A model generated the notes under the pieces. That model had not been told where the DNA came from and did not search any database. It was given only the letters and a program-made list of their open reading frames with translations. From the NCBI RefSeq assembly GCF_040529045.1, contig NZ_CP131914.1, forward strand, positions 476,001 to 540,000: 64,000 nt of DNA, read 5' to 3'. This DNA comes from Xanthomonas indica. Its GTDB lineage: Bacteria > Pseudomonadota > Gammaproteobacteria > Xanthomonadales > Xanthomonadaceae. Each line of letters starts with the position of its first letter. The stretch's first letter is position 1. Below are positions 43,378 to 57,851 of this stretch, in pieces. Made by a program: the position numbers and the translations under genes.

Positions 43378-43611
43378 TCAGGCGCGGTCGGCGAGACCGC
43401 TGACGCCGGCGTGCTGGGCGCAGTGTGCGCAGCAGAACATGCGCTCGCCGGCCTGCACGCCGTGGCCGACGATGCGGCAATCGCAGTGGCTGCAGCGTGG
43501 GGCGAAAGCATGGATGGCGCACTCGAACGAATCGAAGGTGCCGCTGCGCGCGCCCTGGGTCAGGGTGAAGGCCTGGTCGTAGTCGTTTCCGCAGACATCG
43601 CAGGTGGCCAT
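43378..43611 (-). CDS. small Cys-rich zinc-ribbon-like protein
   Basis: The 77-residue protein contains nine cysteines and several histidines in metal-binding spacing: MATCDVCGNDYDQ at the start, FECAIHAFAPRCSHCDCR in the middle and MFCCAHCAQHAG near the end. This looks like two small zinc-binding knuckles. Its role is unknown; it could be a DNA- or protein-binding stress factor. It ends 71 bp before the SDR gene on the same strand. It is shorter than most annotated genes but its composition is unlike random sequence here. Confidence 0.75.
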   Translation of the reverse strand: MATCDVCGNDYDQAFTLTQGARSGTFDSFECAIHAFAPRCSHCDCRIVGHGVQAGERMFCCAHCAQHAGVSGLADRA

Positions 43612-43750
43612 GATCGGCTCCGGTTGCTGGGGGAACCCCGAGTCTGGCCCCGCCGGCGGCCACGACCGGTGAAACCACCGGGGCGATCTCTTCATGCCGC
43701 GCAAACATGCGCCGCGACAGGCTCGCGCCATCGATCGAAGGAGATGCCCC

Positions 43751-44107
43751 ATGATCCGTTACCCGCTCGCCCGCCTTGCCCCGTTCGCCGCCGTGCTGCT
43801 GCTCGGCGCCTGCAGTACCACTCAGGTGGCGCAGGTGCAGCCGATCGACGGCGTCATCTCCGGCCAATGCCATATCGACAAGGTACGCGGCGCGGTCGGC
43901 CTGGCCGCCTCGCGCATGACCGTCGAACGCGCCCGCGTCGACAGCGACAGCCTCAAGGTGCAGGTGGTCAAGAGCAGCGTCACCGACAACGGCGCCACCT
44001 CCAGCGGCGTGGACAGCGCCAACCGTGGCGCCCGCGAAACCGGCGGCGACCGCCTGACGGTCGAGATCGGCCCGACCAACAACATCACCACCGTCTATTG
44101 CGGCTGA
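43751..44107 (+). CDS. lipoprotein with I78-inhibitor-like C-terminus
   Basis: The 118-residue product has a lipoprotein signal with a canonical box (LLLGACST), so the mature protein is anchored at Cys20. It continues CHIDKVRGAVGLAASR and ends DRLTVEIGPTNNITTVYCG. The end pattern (DRLxVEI, then an Ile and VxCG) resembles the I78 peptidase inhibitor fold, as seen more clearly in the lipoprotein at 45827. AAGGAG precedes ATG 43751 by about 7 bp. It is followed by a strong hairpin and a convergent topoisomerase gene. Inhibitor function is a guess from similarity. Confidence 0.65.
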   Translation: MIRYPLARLAPFAAVLLLGACSTTQVAQVQPIDGVISGQCHIDKVRGAVGLAASRMTVERARVDSDSLKVQVVKSSVTDNGATSSGVDSANRGARETGGDRLTVEIGPTNNITTVYCG

Positions 44108-44131
44108 TCCGCGTCGCCGGGCCGGCGCGCC

Positions 44132-44154
44132 GCGGCTGACGCAGCGTCAGCCGC
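44132..44154. terminator. Stem-loop between convergent genes
   Basis: A perfect 10-bp stem (GCGGCTGACG paired with CGTCAGCCGC) with a 3-base loop lies between the lipoprotein stop and the topoisomerase stop, which come from opposite strands. It has no U-rich tail but could end transcription in both directions. Confidence 0.45.
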
Positions 44155-45384
44155 TCAAGCGCGCTTGCGGGCCCCGGGCGCGGCCTTGCGCTTGCCGCGA
44201 TGACCGCTGCCCTGCGCGCTCGCCGCCGCGCCCTTGCGCGTGGCCCGAGCAACCTTGCGCAGCGGCGGCGCCTTCGCCGCGGTGCGGCCGGTAGCCTTGG
44301 CCGCCTTGCGTGCCGCGGTGCGTGCCCGCCCCAGATACTTCAGTGTGATCAGATCCCACTGCCGCTCGCCGCGCACGCCCTCGCACAGCCCGTGCAGGCG
44401 ACCGCAGCGCCAGCCGTCGAACACGCACGGATCGATATAGGCCTTGCGGCACACCGCCGGGGTATTGCCCAGCGCCTCGGACACTTCCCGGATCACCGCG
44501 TTCTGCGCCTGCGCCAGCGCGCGCTCGCCGCCCGTGTCCGGCAGCGGCAGCGCGGCCAGCCGCTGCAGCGCGGCGCGGGTGCCGCCCCAGGTGCGGAAGT
44601 CCTTGGCGGTGAAGCTGTCGCCCATCGCCTCGCGCAGGTAGTCGTTGACCTCGCCCGAATCCACCGGCTGCAGCTGGCCGTCGTCGTCGCGGTACTGGAA
44701 CAGGGCCTGCCCGGGCAGTTGCTGGCAGCCGCGGATCAGCTTGACCAGGTGCACGTCGTCGACCTCGATGTCGTGCTCCTGGCCGCCCTTGCCGCGGAAC
44801 TGCAGCCGCGCGCGGCCGCCCTTGACGAAAGCCAGGTGGCGGTTGCGCAGCGTGGTCAGGCCATAGGAGCGGTTGCTGCGCGCGTATTCGGCGTTGCCCA
44901 CGCGCACCAGGGTCTCGGCCATCAGCGCCACCACCATCGCCAACACCTTGTCGCGTGGGTAGCCGGGCAGCGCCATGTCGCGGCGCAGGCGCCGACGCAG
45001 CCGTGGCAAGGCCTGGCCGAAGGCGACGATGCGCTCGAACTTGCCGTCGCCGCGCACCTGCGCCCAGTCGGCGTGGTAGCGGTATTGCTTGCGCCGGCGC
45101 GCGTCGCGGCCGGTGGCCTGCAGGTGACCGTTGTCGCGCGTGCAGATCCACACCTCGGTATAGGCCGGCGGGATCGCCAGCTGGCGGATGCGCTGCAGGG
45201 TGGCGGCGTCGCGCACCGCACTGCCGTCGGGCATGCGATAGCCGAAGCCCTTGCCGGCACGGCGACGGACGATGCCTGGCTCCTGGTCGCTGACGTAGAC
45301 CAGGCCCGCGCTGCTGGCGGCCTGGCGGGACTGCCGGGCACGCGCCGCCTCGGCCGCGGCGGTGGAACGGGACGGGTTGGACAT
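44155..45384 (-). CDS. DNA topoisomerase IB
   Basis: This 409-residue protein has the bacterial/poxvirus-type IB topoisomerase layout. It starts with an N-terminal domain (GFGYRMPDGSAVRDAATLQR, then PAYTEVWIC) and a catalytic domain containing VRVGNAEYARSNRSYGLTTL, with its catalytic arginine region. The nucleophile Tyr316 lies in NTPAVCRKAYIDP, and the supporting SFTAKDFRTWGGT motif is intact. A Lys/Ala/Arg-rich C-terminal tail (about 350-409) probably binds DNA. It relaxes supercoils through a 3'-phosphotyrosine. The ATG at 45384 gives MSNPSRSTAAAEA. It is adjacent to the ligD region but not in its operon. Confidence 0.93.
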   Translation of the reverse strand: MSNPSRSTAAAEAARARQSRQAASSAGLVYVSDQEPGIVRRRAGKGFGYRMPDGSAVRDAATLQRIRQLAIPPAYTEVWICTRDNGHLQATGRDARRRKQYRYHADWAQVRGDGKFERIVAFGQALPRLRRRLRRDMALPGYPRDKVLAMVVALMAETLVRVGNAEYARSNRSYGLTTLRNRHLAFVKGGRARLQFRGKGGQEHDIEVDDVHLVKLIRGCQQLPGQALFQYRDDDGQLQPVDSGEVNDYLREAMGDSFTAKDFRTWGGTRAALQRLAALPLPDTGGERALAQAQNAVIREVSEALGNTPAVCRKAYIDPCVFDGWRCGRLHGLCEGVRGERQWDLITLKYLGRARTAARKAAKATGRTAAKAPPLRKVARATRKGAAASAQGSGHRGKRKAAPGARKRA

Positions 45385-45826
45385 CGGACCTCCGGAAGCC
45401 GGAACCGCGGCCCGCGCCGTCGGTTCCACGAGCCTGGATTGTCGACAGCGCAACGGCTACGGCGCGTGATGCCGGGCCGTTGCACCGCTTAACGTGTGGC
45501 GAACGCGCCATGTCCGATGCTGGTGGTGTTGGACGTGCGTCGCGCCGGCAGACACCACAACGGCCGTGGGCGCATCGGCGGTGCCGTTCGCCGCCGATGA
45601 CCGCAGCCGGTCTCAAAGCGCGGCGCACGTTCTGGTGCGTGTCATGGACGTGGAGGCAAGAGGCGGTGCCTGTGCGCGATGCGGAGCGGGGTGGTCTGCG
45701 GGGTGCGGCCCAGGGCGGTGCCAGGGCGCACGCCTTCGCACCACATCGCAAGCGCTCCGCACTCGTCTCACGGGCATCACACGCTCTATGCTGCACCCAT
45801 CCTCCCTCCATCCATCAGGAGCCCCG
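45385..45826. other. Divergent intergenic region
   Basis: This 442-bp gap separates the divergent topoisomerase IB and I78-inhibitor lipoprotein genes and must carry both promoters. Open frames cross it, but they lack recognisable protein features. No repeat or RNA motif was recognised. Confidence 0.45.
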
Positions 45827-46222
45827 ATGAGCACACCCCTTTCCTCCCGTGCGTCCACGCGTGTCGGCCTGCTCGGCACGGCCTGCCTGGCGCTGGCCCT
45901 GGCCGCCTGCGGCGCGCCGCCGCCGGACGAGCAGGAACAGGTGACCGCCAAGGCCCAGGCCGCCGCGCAGCAGGCCGCCGCGCCGGACCCGGCCAATGCC
46001 CCGGACGCGCCGCCGGTCGGAACCTGCGATGCCTCGCAGGCACAGGGGCTGGTCGGCCAGGCTGCCGAACAGGCGCTGCTGGACCAGGCGCGCAGCGACA
46101 CCGGCGCCAAGAGCGTGCGCGTGCTCAAGCCGAACCAGGCGGTGACCATGGAGTTCAACGGCGAACGGCTCAATATCGAGGTCGACGAGAAGAACCAGAT
46201 CACCGGCGTGCGCTGCGGCTAA
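45827..46222 (+). CDS. I78-family peptidase inhibitor lipoprotein
   Basis: The 131-residue protein has a lipoprotein signal (ALALAACGAPP, Cys27 lipidated) and an Ala/Pro-rich spacer. The I78 inhibitor domain runs from GTCDASQAQGLVGQAAEQ through SVRVLKPNQAVTMEFNGERL to the terminal ITGVRCG. The two cysteines of the domain would be joined. I78 proteins inhibit serine proteases, so this one may guard the envelope from host or rival proteases. A CAGGAG site precedes ATG 45827. A 9-bp GC hairpin follows the gene. Confidence 0.82.
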   Translation: MSTPLSSRASTRVGLLGTACLALALAACGAPPPDEQEQVTAKAQAAAQQAAAPDPANAPDAPPVGTCDASQAQGLVGQAAEQALLDQARSDTGAKSVRVLKPNQAVTMEFNGERLNIEVDEKNQITGVRCG

Positions 46223-46245
46223 GCGCTCGGCCAAGACCCCGGCGC

Positions 46246-46269
46246 GGCGGCGGCGACACGGCCGCCGCC
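46246..46269 (+). terminator. GC hairpin after I78 lipoprotein gene
   Basis: A 9-bp stem (GGCGGCGGC with GCCGCCGCC) around a 6-base loop lies 24 bp after the lipoprotein stop. It lacks a U-tract, so it is only a candidate for termination before gltB. Confidence 0.35.
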
Positions 46270-46414
46270 AGCGCTGAAGTTGCAGGTGTAACGGTGTATT
46301 GCGGCACCGCACCAACTATGTTTTAGTCGAGATTCCGGTGACCTCAAGAAGCGCTCCAGGAGAGAGCGGGGGCGAGTGTCGCCGCGTTCCTTCGGATCGC
46401 TTTCAGAGGCAGAC

Positions 46415-52484
<6,070 letters not shown>

Positions 52485-52901
52485 GCGGCGCTGCCGGGGC
52501 ACAGGCTTCGGCAACGGCAACGTCGGCGAAGCGGATGACTGCGTGCCCAAAGTGCAGCGCCAGACCGCATGATCCATGTCTTCGCCGAGCTCCGCGGCTC
52601 GAGCGGCGCATCCGGTGCGCGCATCCGTTTGCGCGACCTCGCGATGCGCCCGACCTGACGCGGACGGCTGCAACAACAACGCGCGAACGCGACAACGGTC
52701 ACGCCGCTGTTGGCAGTTGAACCACGCGCGCGCGGTGACGCCGGAGACGTCCGCGCACCCCCCGTCCGCGCCAGGTGAATGCCGGGCTAACACGGGTGCG
52801 TGCAGGCTGGCGATCCCGGGGGCGATCCTTGCACGCTTGCGCCTGCCGTCCGCACTCCCCCGACGCGGTCGGCGCCTCCCCTCACCCAAGGAAGCTCCCC
52901 C
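52485..52901. other. Intergenic region upstream of endoglucanase array
   Basis: This 417-bp gap precedes the first GH5 gene and should contain its promoter. No CRP/Clp-like TGTGA dyad, PIP-box or hairpin was recognised. No gene was seen. Confidence 0.45.
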
Positions 52902-53960
52902 ATGTCGCTTTCCTCGTCGTGTTCCCCGCGCTGGCGTTCCCTGCCGCTGGCGCTGCTGCTCGCCACCGTCGCCTGCAACGCTGCCGCCGAAAGCCGCAGC
53001 GTGCTCAAGTACGCCGGCGTCAACCTGTCCGGCGCCGAGTTCAACTCCGGCAAGAAGCCCGGCGTGCTGTACAAGGACTACACCTACCCGGCCGCCAGCG
53101 ACTTTGCCTACTTCGCCAGCAAGGGCATGAACACCATCCGCCTGCCGTTCCTGTGGGAACGCCTGCAACCCACCGCCAAGGGCGAGTTCGATCCGGCGCA
53201 ACTGGCGCTGTTGAAGAAGGCGGTGGAGCAGGCCAAGGCCAACCGCATGTACCTGATCCTGGATCCGCACAACTACGCCAAGTACAACGGCGCGCTGGTC
53301 GGCAGCGAGGGCGCCCCCGACGACGTGTTCGCCGATCTGTGGCGGCGCCTGGCCAAGGAGTTCAAGGGCGACGACAACGTCATCTTCGGGCTGATGAACG
53401 AGCCCAACGCGGTGTCCTCGACCGACTGGGCCAGCGCGGCGCAGGCTGCGATCGACGCCATCCGCAAGGCCGGTGCCAACAACCTGATCCTGGTGCCAGG
53501 CACCGCCTACACCGGCGCGCACAGCTGGCGCAGCACCGCCTACGGCACGCCCAACGCGGTGGCGCTGCAGCCGCTGAAGGATCCGCGCAACCGCATGGCG
53601 TTCGAAGCGCACCAGTACCTGGACCGCGACAGCAGCGGCACCAAGGGCGAGTGCGTCAGCGCCACCGCCGGTGCCGAGAAGCTGGCCGGGTTCGTCAGCT
53701 GGTTGCGCGAGAACAAGAAGGTCGGCTTCATCGGCGAGTTTGCCACCGCCAACACGCCCACCTGCAACCAAGCGCTGGAGAACATGCTCAGCTACATGCA
53801 GAAGAACGACGACGTGATTCTCGGTTGGACCTGGTGGGCGGCCGGTGCATGGTGGAAGCCCGACTATCCGTTCAACGTGCAGCCCGGCAAGGACGGCAGC
53901 GAGAAGCCGCAGATGCCGATCCTGTCCAAGTACGCCCGTCAGATCACCGGCAAGAAGTGA
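52902..53960 (+). CDS. secreted GH5 endoglucanase, paralogue 1
   Basis: The 352-residue product has a signal peptide (LPLALLLATVACNAAA) and a single GH5 catalytic domain similar to the Xanthomonas endoglucanase EngXCA. It has no carbohydrate-binding module. The acid/base Glu167 lies in GLMNEPNAV and the nucleophile Glu279 in GFIGEFATA; the WERLQP and DPHNYAKYNG loops of the active site are intact, and the end WWKPDYPFNVQPGKDG is shared with the two next genes. It should cut internal beta-1,4 bonds of cellulose. A 9-bp hairpin with a 7-base loop (53967-53991) follows its stop. Confidence 0.92.
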   Translation: MSLSSSCSPRWRSLPLALLLATVACNAAAESRSVLKYAGVNLSGAEFNSGKKPGVLYKDYTYPAASDFAYFASKGMNTIRLPFLWERLQPTAKGEFDPAQLALLKKAVEQAKANRMYLILDPHNYAKYNGALVGSEGAPDDVFADLWRRLAKEFKGDDNVIFGLMNEPNAVSSTDWASAAQAAIDAIRKAGANNLILVPGTAYTGAHSWRSTAYGTPNAVALQPLKDPRNRMAFEAHQYLDRDSSGTKGECVSATAGAEKLAGFVSWLRENKKVGFIGEFATANTPTCNQALENMLSYMQKNDDVILGWTWWAAGAWWKPDYPFNVQPGKDGSEKPQMPILSKYARQITGKK

Positions 53961-53966
53961 GCCGCC

Positions 53967-53991
53967 GTTGCCGGCGTTGCGCGCCGGCAAC
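53967..53991 (+). terminator. Hairpin after GH5 paralogue 1
   Basis: The arms GTTGCCGGC and GCCGGCAAC form a 9-bp stem around a 7-base loop just after the stop. It has no T-rich tail. It may attenuate transcription into the next endoglucanase gene. Confidence 0.45.
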
Positions 53992-54229
53992 GCCTCGCCG
54001 ATCACCACACGACGCGTGCAGCGTGCACGACACGCACGCCTGGCACAGCGCATGCAGCGCGATCCAGTACCGGTTCGCGCTGCCAATCGCGGCACAGATC
54101 CATGCATGCGTGCCTGCGACGCATCGCCTCGTCCTCGGCAATGCACTACGGTGTCCACACACCGTTGTCATCAGCCCGGCCTGCAGTTCCATCGGCCGGG
54201 TTCCCCCTTGATGCCGAAGGAGACCCACC

Positions 54230-55282
54230 ATGATCGCGCGCACCTTGCGTCGGCGGTCGCGGCACGCATGGCGTGCGGCGCTGCTGCTGTGCCTGTCCGT
54301 TCCATTGCCGTCGCTGCAGGCGCAAGAGGCGCTGCGTTTGGCCGGCGTCAACCTGTCCGGCGCCGAAATCACGCCGTCGAAGATTCCCGGCGTCCTCGGC
54401 GTCGACTACACCTATCCGCGCAGCAGCGACTACACCTATTTCGCCGGCAAGGGCATCAACCTGCTGCGCCTGCCGGTGCGCTGGGAACGCCTGCAACCGC
54501 AGCCGCGCGGTCCGCTCGACGCGGCGCAACTGGCGCTGATCGACGACGCCGTGCAGCAAGCCAAGGCGCAGGGCATGTACGTGATCGTGGACATCCACAA
54601 CTACGCGCGTTACGACGGCCGCCTCATCGGCAGCGCCGGCCTGCCGGTCGCCGCCTTCGTCGACCTGTGGCAGCGTCTGGCGCGCGCCTACGGCAGCGAC
54701 AACGCGGTGGTATTCGGGCTGATGAACGAGCCGCACGGCATCAGCCCCGCCGCCTGGGCCGACGCCGCGCAAGCCACGGTCGATGCGATCCGCGCCACCG
54801 GCGCCAGCAACCTGATCCTGGTGCCGGGCGCGCTGTGGACCGGCGCGCATAGCTGGTACACGCCGGTGGACGGCACCTCGAACGCCAGCGCGTTGGCCAC
54901 GCTGCACGATCCGCTGCAGCGCGTGGCGCTCGAAGTGCACCAATACCTCGATGCCGATTCCAGCGGCACCAGCCCGGTCTGCGTCAGCGACGACATCGGC
55001 GCCGAACGCCTGCGCGCGTTCACCGGATGGTTGCAGGAGACCGGCCACCTCGGCTTCCTCGGTGAATTCGGCGCCGCCGACAATCCGGTCTGCCGGCGCG
55101 CGCTCGATGGCATGCTCGCCGACATCGCGCAGCATCCGACGCTGTGGCTGGGCTGGAGCTACTGGGCCGGCGGCGCCTGGTGGCGCGCCGACTATCCGTT
55201 CAACGTGCAGCCCGACGCCGACGGCCACGACCGTCCGCAGATGGCGATCCTCGCGCCCTGGGCGCAGCGCATCACGCGCTGA
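54230..55282 (+). CDS. secreted GH5 endoglucanase, paralogue 2
   Basis: The 350-residue protein has a signal peptide (AALLLCLSVPLPSLQAQ) and a GH5 domain closely related to the preceding gene, including GVNLSGAEIT, VDIHNYARYDG, acid/base Glu167 in GLMNEPHGI and nucleophile Glu279 in GFLGEFGAA. Many residues differ from paralogue 1 although catalytic sites are intact, so the duplication is not recent. Subsite loops such as WTGAHSWYTPVDGTS vary, which could change substrate preference. It begins 269 bp after paralogue 1, long enough for its own promoter. Confidence 0.9.
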   Translation: MIARTLRRRSRHAWRAALLLCLSVPLPSLQAQEALRLAGVNLSGAEITPSKIPGVLGVDYTYPRSSDYTYFAGKGINLLRLPVRWERLQPQPRGPLDAAQLALIDDAVQQAKAQGMYVIVDIHNYARYDGRLIGSAGLPVAAFVDLWQRLARAYGSDNAVVFGLMNEPHGISPAAWADAAQATVDAIRATGASNLILVPGALWTGAHSWYTPVDGTSNASALATLHDPLQRVALEVHQYLDADSSGTSPVCVSDDIGAERLRAFTGWLQETGHLGFLGEFGAADNPVCRRALDGMLADIAQHPTLWLGWSYWAGGAWWRADYPFNVQPDADGHDRPQMAILAPWAQRITR

Positions 55283-55658
55283 GCGTGGCGCTGCCGGAAG
55301 CGGTACACGCGCGCGACGCCATGCGGAACAACACCGTGGCGCGCGCCGACACATAGGCATCGTGCGTCACGTCGGGACGTGTTCCGTGAGCGGCGCTCAC
55401 GCTTTCTTGCGAGATCAGCCGAGGCGGGCTTTACCGCGAACGCGTCGTCGCGGCTGCGCCGCTCCCACAGGGCAAGCTGCATCCAGCGGATTGTGCGCAC
55501 GCGGGCGAGTAGAGCCGCCCGCGTGACCTGCGACGTGCAATGCGTCGCACATTTGCGATGACCACGATCGCTCTGGCATGGCGGTTGCAGCGTGGTGCAC
55601 GGCCGCGCACGCCGCATCGCGGCGGCGCCTGCCGCTCTTTCCCCACGAAGGATCCGTC
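55283..55658. other. Intergenic region upstream of GH5 paralogue 3
   Basis: This 376-bp gap contains a degenerate REP-like segment at about 55460-55483 (CGTCGCGGCTGCGCCGCTCC, then CACAGGGCAAG) and a dyad upstream of the third endoglucanase, listed separately. No gene was recognised. Confidence 0.5.
55529..55549 (+). promoter_or_regulatory. 21-bp dyad upstream of GH5 paralogue 3
   Basis: Arms TGCGACG and CGTCGCA are perfect inverted repeats with a 7-base spacer (55529-55549), about 110 bp before the ATG of the third endoglucanase. This looks like a regulator binding site but matches no consensus I can name. Chance in GC-rich DNA is possible. Confidence 0.35.
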
Positions 55659-56714
55659 ATGCCACGCAATTCCCGTTTTTTCCGCTCCCCGCAATGGCGG
55701 CAGCGCGCCGCGCTGTGCCTGCTCCTGGCCGTCTGCGTGCCGTTCGCCCAAGCGCAGCAAACGCTGCGCTATGCCGGCATCAACCTGGCCGGTGCCGAGT
55801 TCAACTCGGCGAAGAAGCCCGGCGTGCTGTTCAAGGACTATGTGTATCCCACCGACGCCGACTATGCGTACACCGCGGCGCAGGGCATGAACATCGTGCG
55901 CCTGCCGTTCCTGTGGGAGCGGCTGCAGCCGCAGGCCAACGGCCCGCTGGACACCGCGCAGCTCGACGCCCTGCGCACCGCCGTCGCGCGCGCCAAGCGC
56001 TACGACCTGCAGCTGATCCTGGACGTGCACAACTACGCCAAGTACAACGGCGTGCGCATCGGCGGCGACGCGGTGCCGGCGGCGGCGCTGGCCGATCTGT
56101 GGCGGCGCCTGGCGCTGGTGTTCGGCAACGACAGCAGCGTGGTGTTCGGGCTGATGAACGAGCCGAACGGCCTGGCATCGGGCGACTGGGCGGCCATCGC
56201 GCAGGCGGCGATCGACGCGATCCGCGGCACCGGCGCCGACAATCTGATCCTGGTGCCCGGCACCGCCTTCAGCGGCGCGCACAGCTGGAACAGCACCTGG
56301 TACGGCGTGTCCAACGCGCAGGGGTTGCTGACGGTCCACGATCCCGCCGGCAACCTGGCGTTCGAGGTGCATCAGTACCTGGATCCGGACTCCTCCGGCA
56401 CCAGCGCCGCCTGCGTCAGCACGACCATCGGCACGGAGCGGCTGCAAGGGTTCACCCAATGGCTGCGCGCCAACGGCTATCGCGGCTTCCTCGGCGAGTT
56501 CGGTGGCAGCAGCGACGCCACCTGCCTGGCCGCGCTCGACACCATGCTCGACTACGTCCACGCCAACGGCGACGTCTGGCTGGGCTGGACCGCCTGGGCC
56601 GGCGGTGCGTGGTGGCGCAGCGACTACGCGTTCAACCTGCAACCGGACAAGAGCGGGGCCGACAAGCCGCAGATGGACGTGCTGGCGGTACGCGCGCAGC
56701 AGGTCACGCAATGA
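55659..56714 (+). CDS. secreted GH5 endoglucanase, paralogue 3
   Basis: The 351-residue protein has a signal peptide (AALCLLLAVCVPFAQAQ) and the same GH5 domain: GINLAGAEFNSAKKPGVL, LDVHNYAKYNG, acid/base Glu168 in GLMNEPNGL and nucleophile Glu280 in GFLGEFGGS. It is more like paralogue 1 than paralogue 2 in the N-terminal loop (SAKKPGVLFKDYVYP). With the two upstream genes it makes a three-gene array in the same orientation. AAGGA lies 9 bp before ATG 55659. Confidence 0.9.
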   Translation: MPRNSRFFRSPQWRQRAALCLLLAVCVPFAQAQQTLRYAGINLAGAEFNSAKKPGVLFKDYVYPTDADYAYTAAQGMNIVRLPFLWERLQPQANGPLDTAQLDALRTAVARAKRYDLQLILDVHNYAKYNGVRIGGDAVPAAALADLWRRLALVFGNDSSVVFGLMNEPNGLASGDWAAIAQAAIDAIRGTGADNLILVPGTAFSGAHSWNSTWYGVSNAQGLLTVHDPAGNLAFEVHQYLDPDSSGTSAACVSTTIGTERLQGFTQWLRANGYRGFLGEFGGSSDATCLAALDTMLDYVHANGDVWLGWTAWAGGAWWRSDYAFNLQPDKSGADKPQMDVLAVRAQQVTQ

Positions 56715-56820
56715 CCGCGGCAAGGCCGGGGTCCGCGGCGACGGCACGGCGATCGCGCAGCGATTGAGTCGGCCCCGCGACGGGCGCAGACTGTCGCACC
56801 TTTCCCGCACGGATCGACGC

Positions 56821-57696
56821 ATGCGCCTGGGCCTGGCCGCCAACCGATTGCACCACCAGGGCAAGGATGCCGCGCTGTTCCGCTGGCTGCGCGCCAGCGA
56901 AGCCGGCATCCGCGAGCTGCAGCTCGGCCTGCATGCGGTCGGCCGCACCCACGAGGCGATCGTGCGCGTCGGGTTGTTGAACGGCTATGCCGGCCTCAGG
57001 CGCTACCCGTTCGGCCGCGAAGGCGGACTGATGAAGCTGGTGGCCGAAGTCGTGGGCCTGGAAGGCGCCGAACGCACCCTCGACGGCGCCGTCTACCTGA
57101 TCGATCCGGTCGACCCGTCCTCGATCTTTCCCGAGGCGATCGCGCTCAAGCGCCAGTGCGTGATCCACGGCAAGCCGTTCATTTCGACCGTGGCCAGCGC
57201 CCGCGACTGGGTGGAGATGGAGCGCATCCACGCCGCGCTGCCGCCGGACCGTGGCGCCGACGATCTGTACGCGCTGCAGCGGCAGACCCTGGCGCTGATC
57301 GCCCACGACGCGATGAAGCCGCAGATGCTGGCGTTCGCCAGCGCGCATTTCGACCTGCTGTCGCGCTTCGCCGAACGCGTGGCCACCGGCACCACTGGCC
57401 AGCGGCTCAACGAACTGGCCTGGAGCCGCGGCTGGCCGCAGGGCCAGGAGTGGGTGCACCGCTACCAGAGCGGCCCGATGGGCGGCGACGCGCAGATCGC
57501 CGATCGCGTGCTGGAGCGGCGCTGCCACCGCGCGATCTTCTTCGAGGATCCGCATGTCGCGCGCCAGCACGAGGCCGACATCCAGTTGCTGGAACGCGCA
57601 GTGACCACGGTCACCGACAGCGCCGTGTGCATCACCTCGCCGGTGATCGCCGCGCGCTGGGCACAGGCCGCCGCACGCCGTATCGCCCCGGACTGA
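56821..57696 (+). CDS. methylglyoxal synthase-like protein with two MGS domains
   Basis: The 291-residue protein is twice the usual length of methylglyoxal synthase (about 150). The second half is a good match: LALIAHDAMKPQML (159-171), ATGTTG (188-193), SGPMGGDAQ with Asp223 at the position of the catalytic aspartate of E. coli MgsA, and IFFEDPHVARQHEADIQLL. The first half (about 1-130) has the same layout with degenerate motifs: LGLAANRLHHQGKD, HAVGRTHEA and YPFGREGGLMK, where Asp is lost. It is therefore probably a fold-duplicated, inactive regulatory domain. The enzyme converts dihydroxyacetone phosphate to methylglyoxal. The gene stands alone behind the endoglucanase array. Confidence 0.8.
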   Translation: MRLGLAANRLHHQGKDAALFRWLRASEAGIRELQLGLHAVGRTHEAIVRVGLLNGYAGLRRYPFGREGGLMKLVAEVVGLEGAERTLDGAVYLIDPVDPSSIFPEAIALKRQCVIHGKPFISTVASARDWVEMERIHAALPPDRGADDLYALQRQTLALIAHDAMKPQMLAFASAHFDLLSRFAERVATGTTGQRLNELAWSRGWPQGQEWVHRYQSGPMGGDAQIADRVLERRCHRAIFFEDPHVARQHEADIQLLERAVTTVTDSAVCITSPVIAARWAQAAARRIAPD

Positions 57697-57851
57697 CGCG
57701 CGCGGTCATCGCGCGCGATCGCGTCGCGCGTGGACAGCAGACAGGGCGCGCCGCGACGCTGCGCTGGCGTGCGTGACCGTACGCACAGTCACTGCGATGT
57801 CACGCCGATCGCCAACACTGCCGCGCCTGTCCAGATCCCAGGGGGGATCCC

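Noticed and set aside
42272..43873. Longer version of the SDR gene starting near 43873
   Set aside because: The extra N-terminus would overlap the Cys-rich protein gene and looks like its antisense/alternate frame; the ATG at 43306 gives a normal start.
45480..45830. Open frame of 116 codons before the I78 lipoprotein gene
   Set aside because: Trp/Arg/Cys-rich translation without features, overlapping the start of the lipoprotein gene; more likely promoter region.
46290..46340. Possible NtrC site (GCACCAACTATG) before gltB
   Set aside because: Only one half resembles the GCACCA half-site; the inverted half and a sigma-54 promoter were not found.
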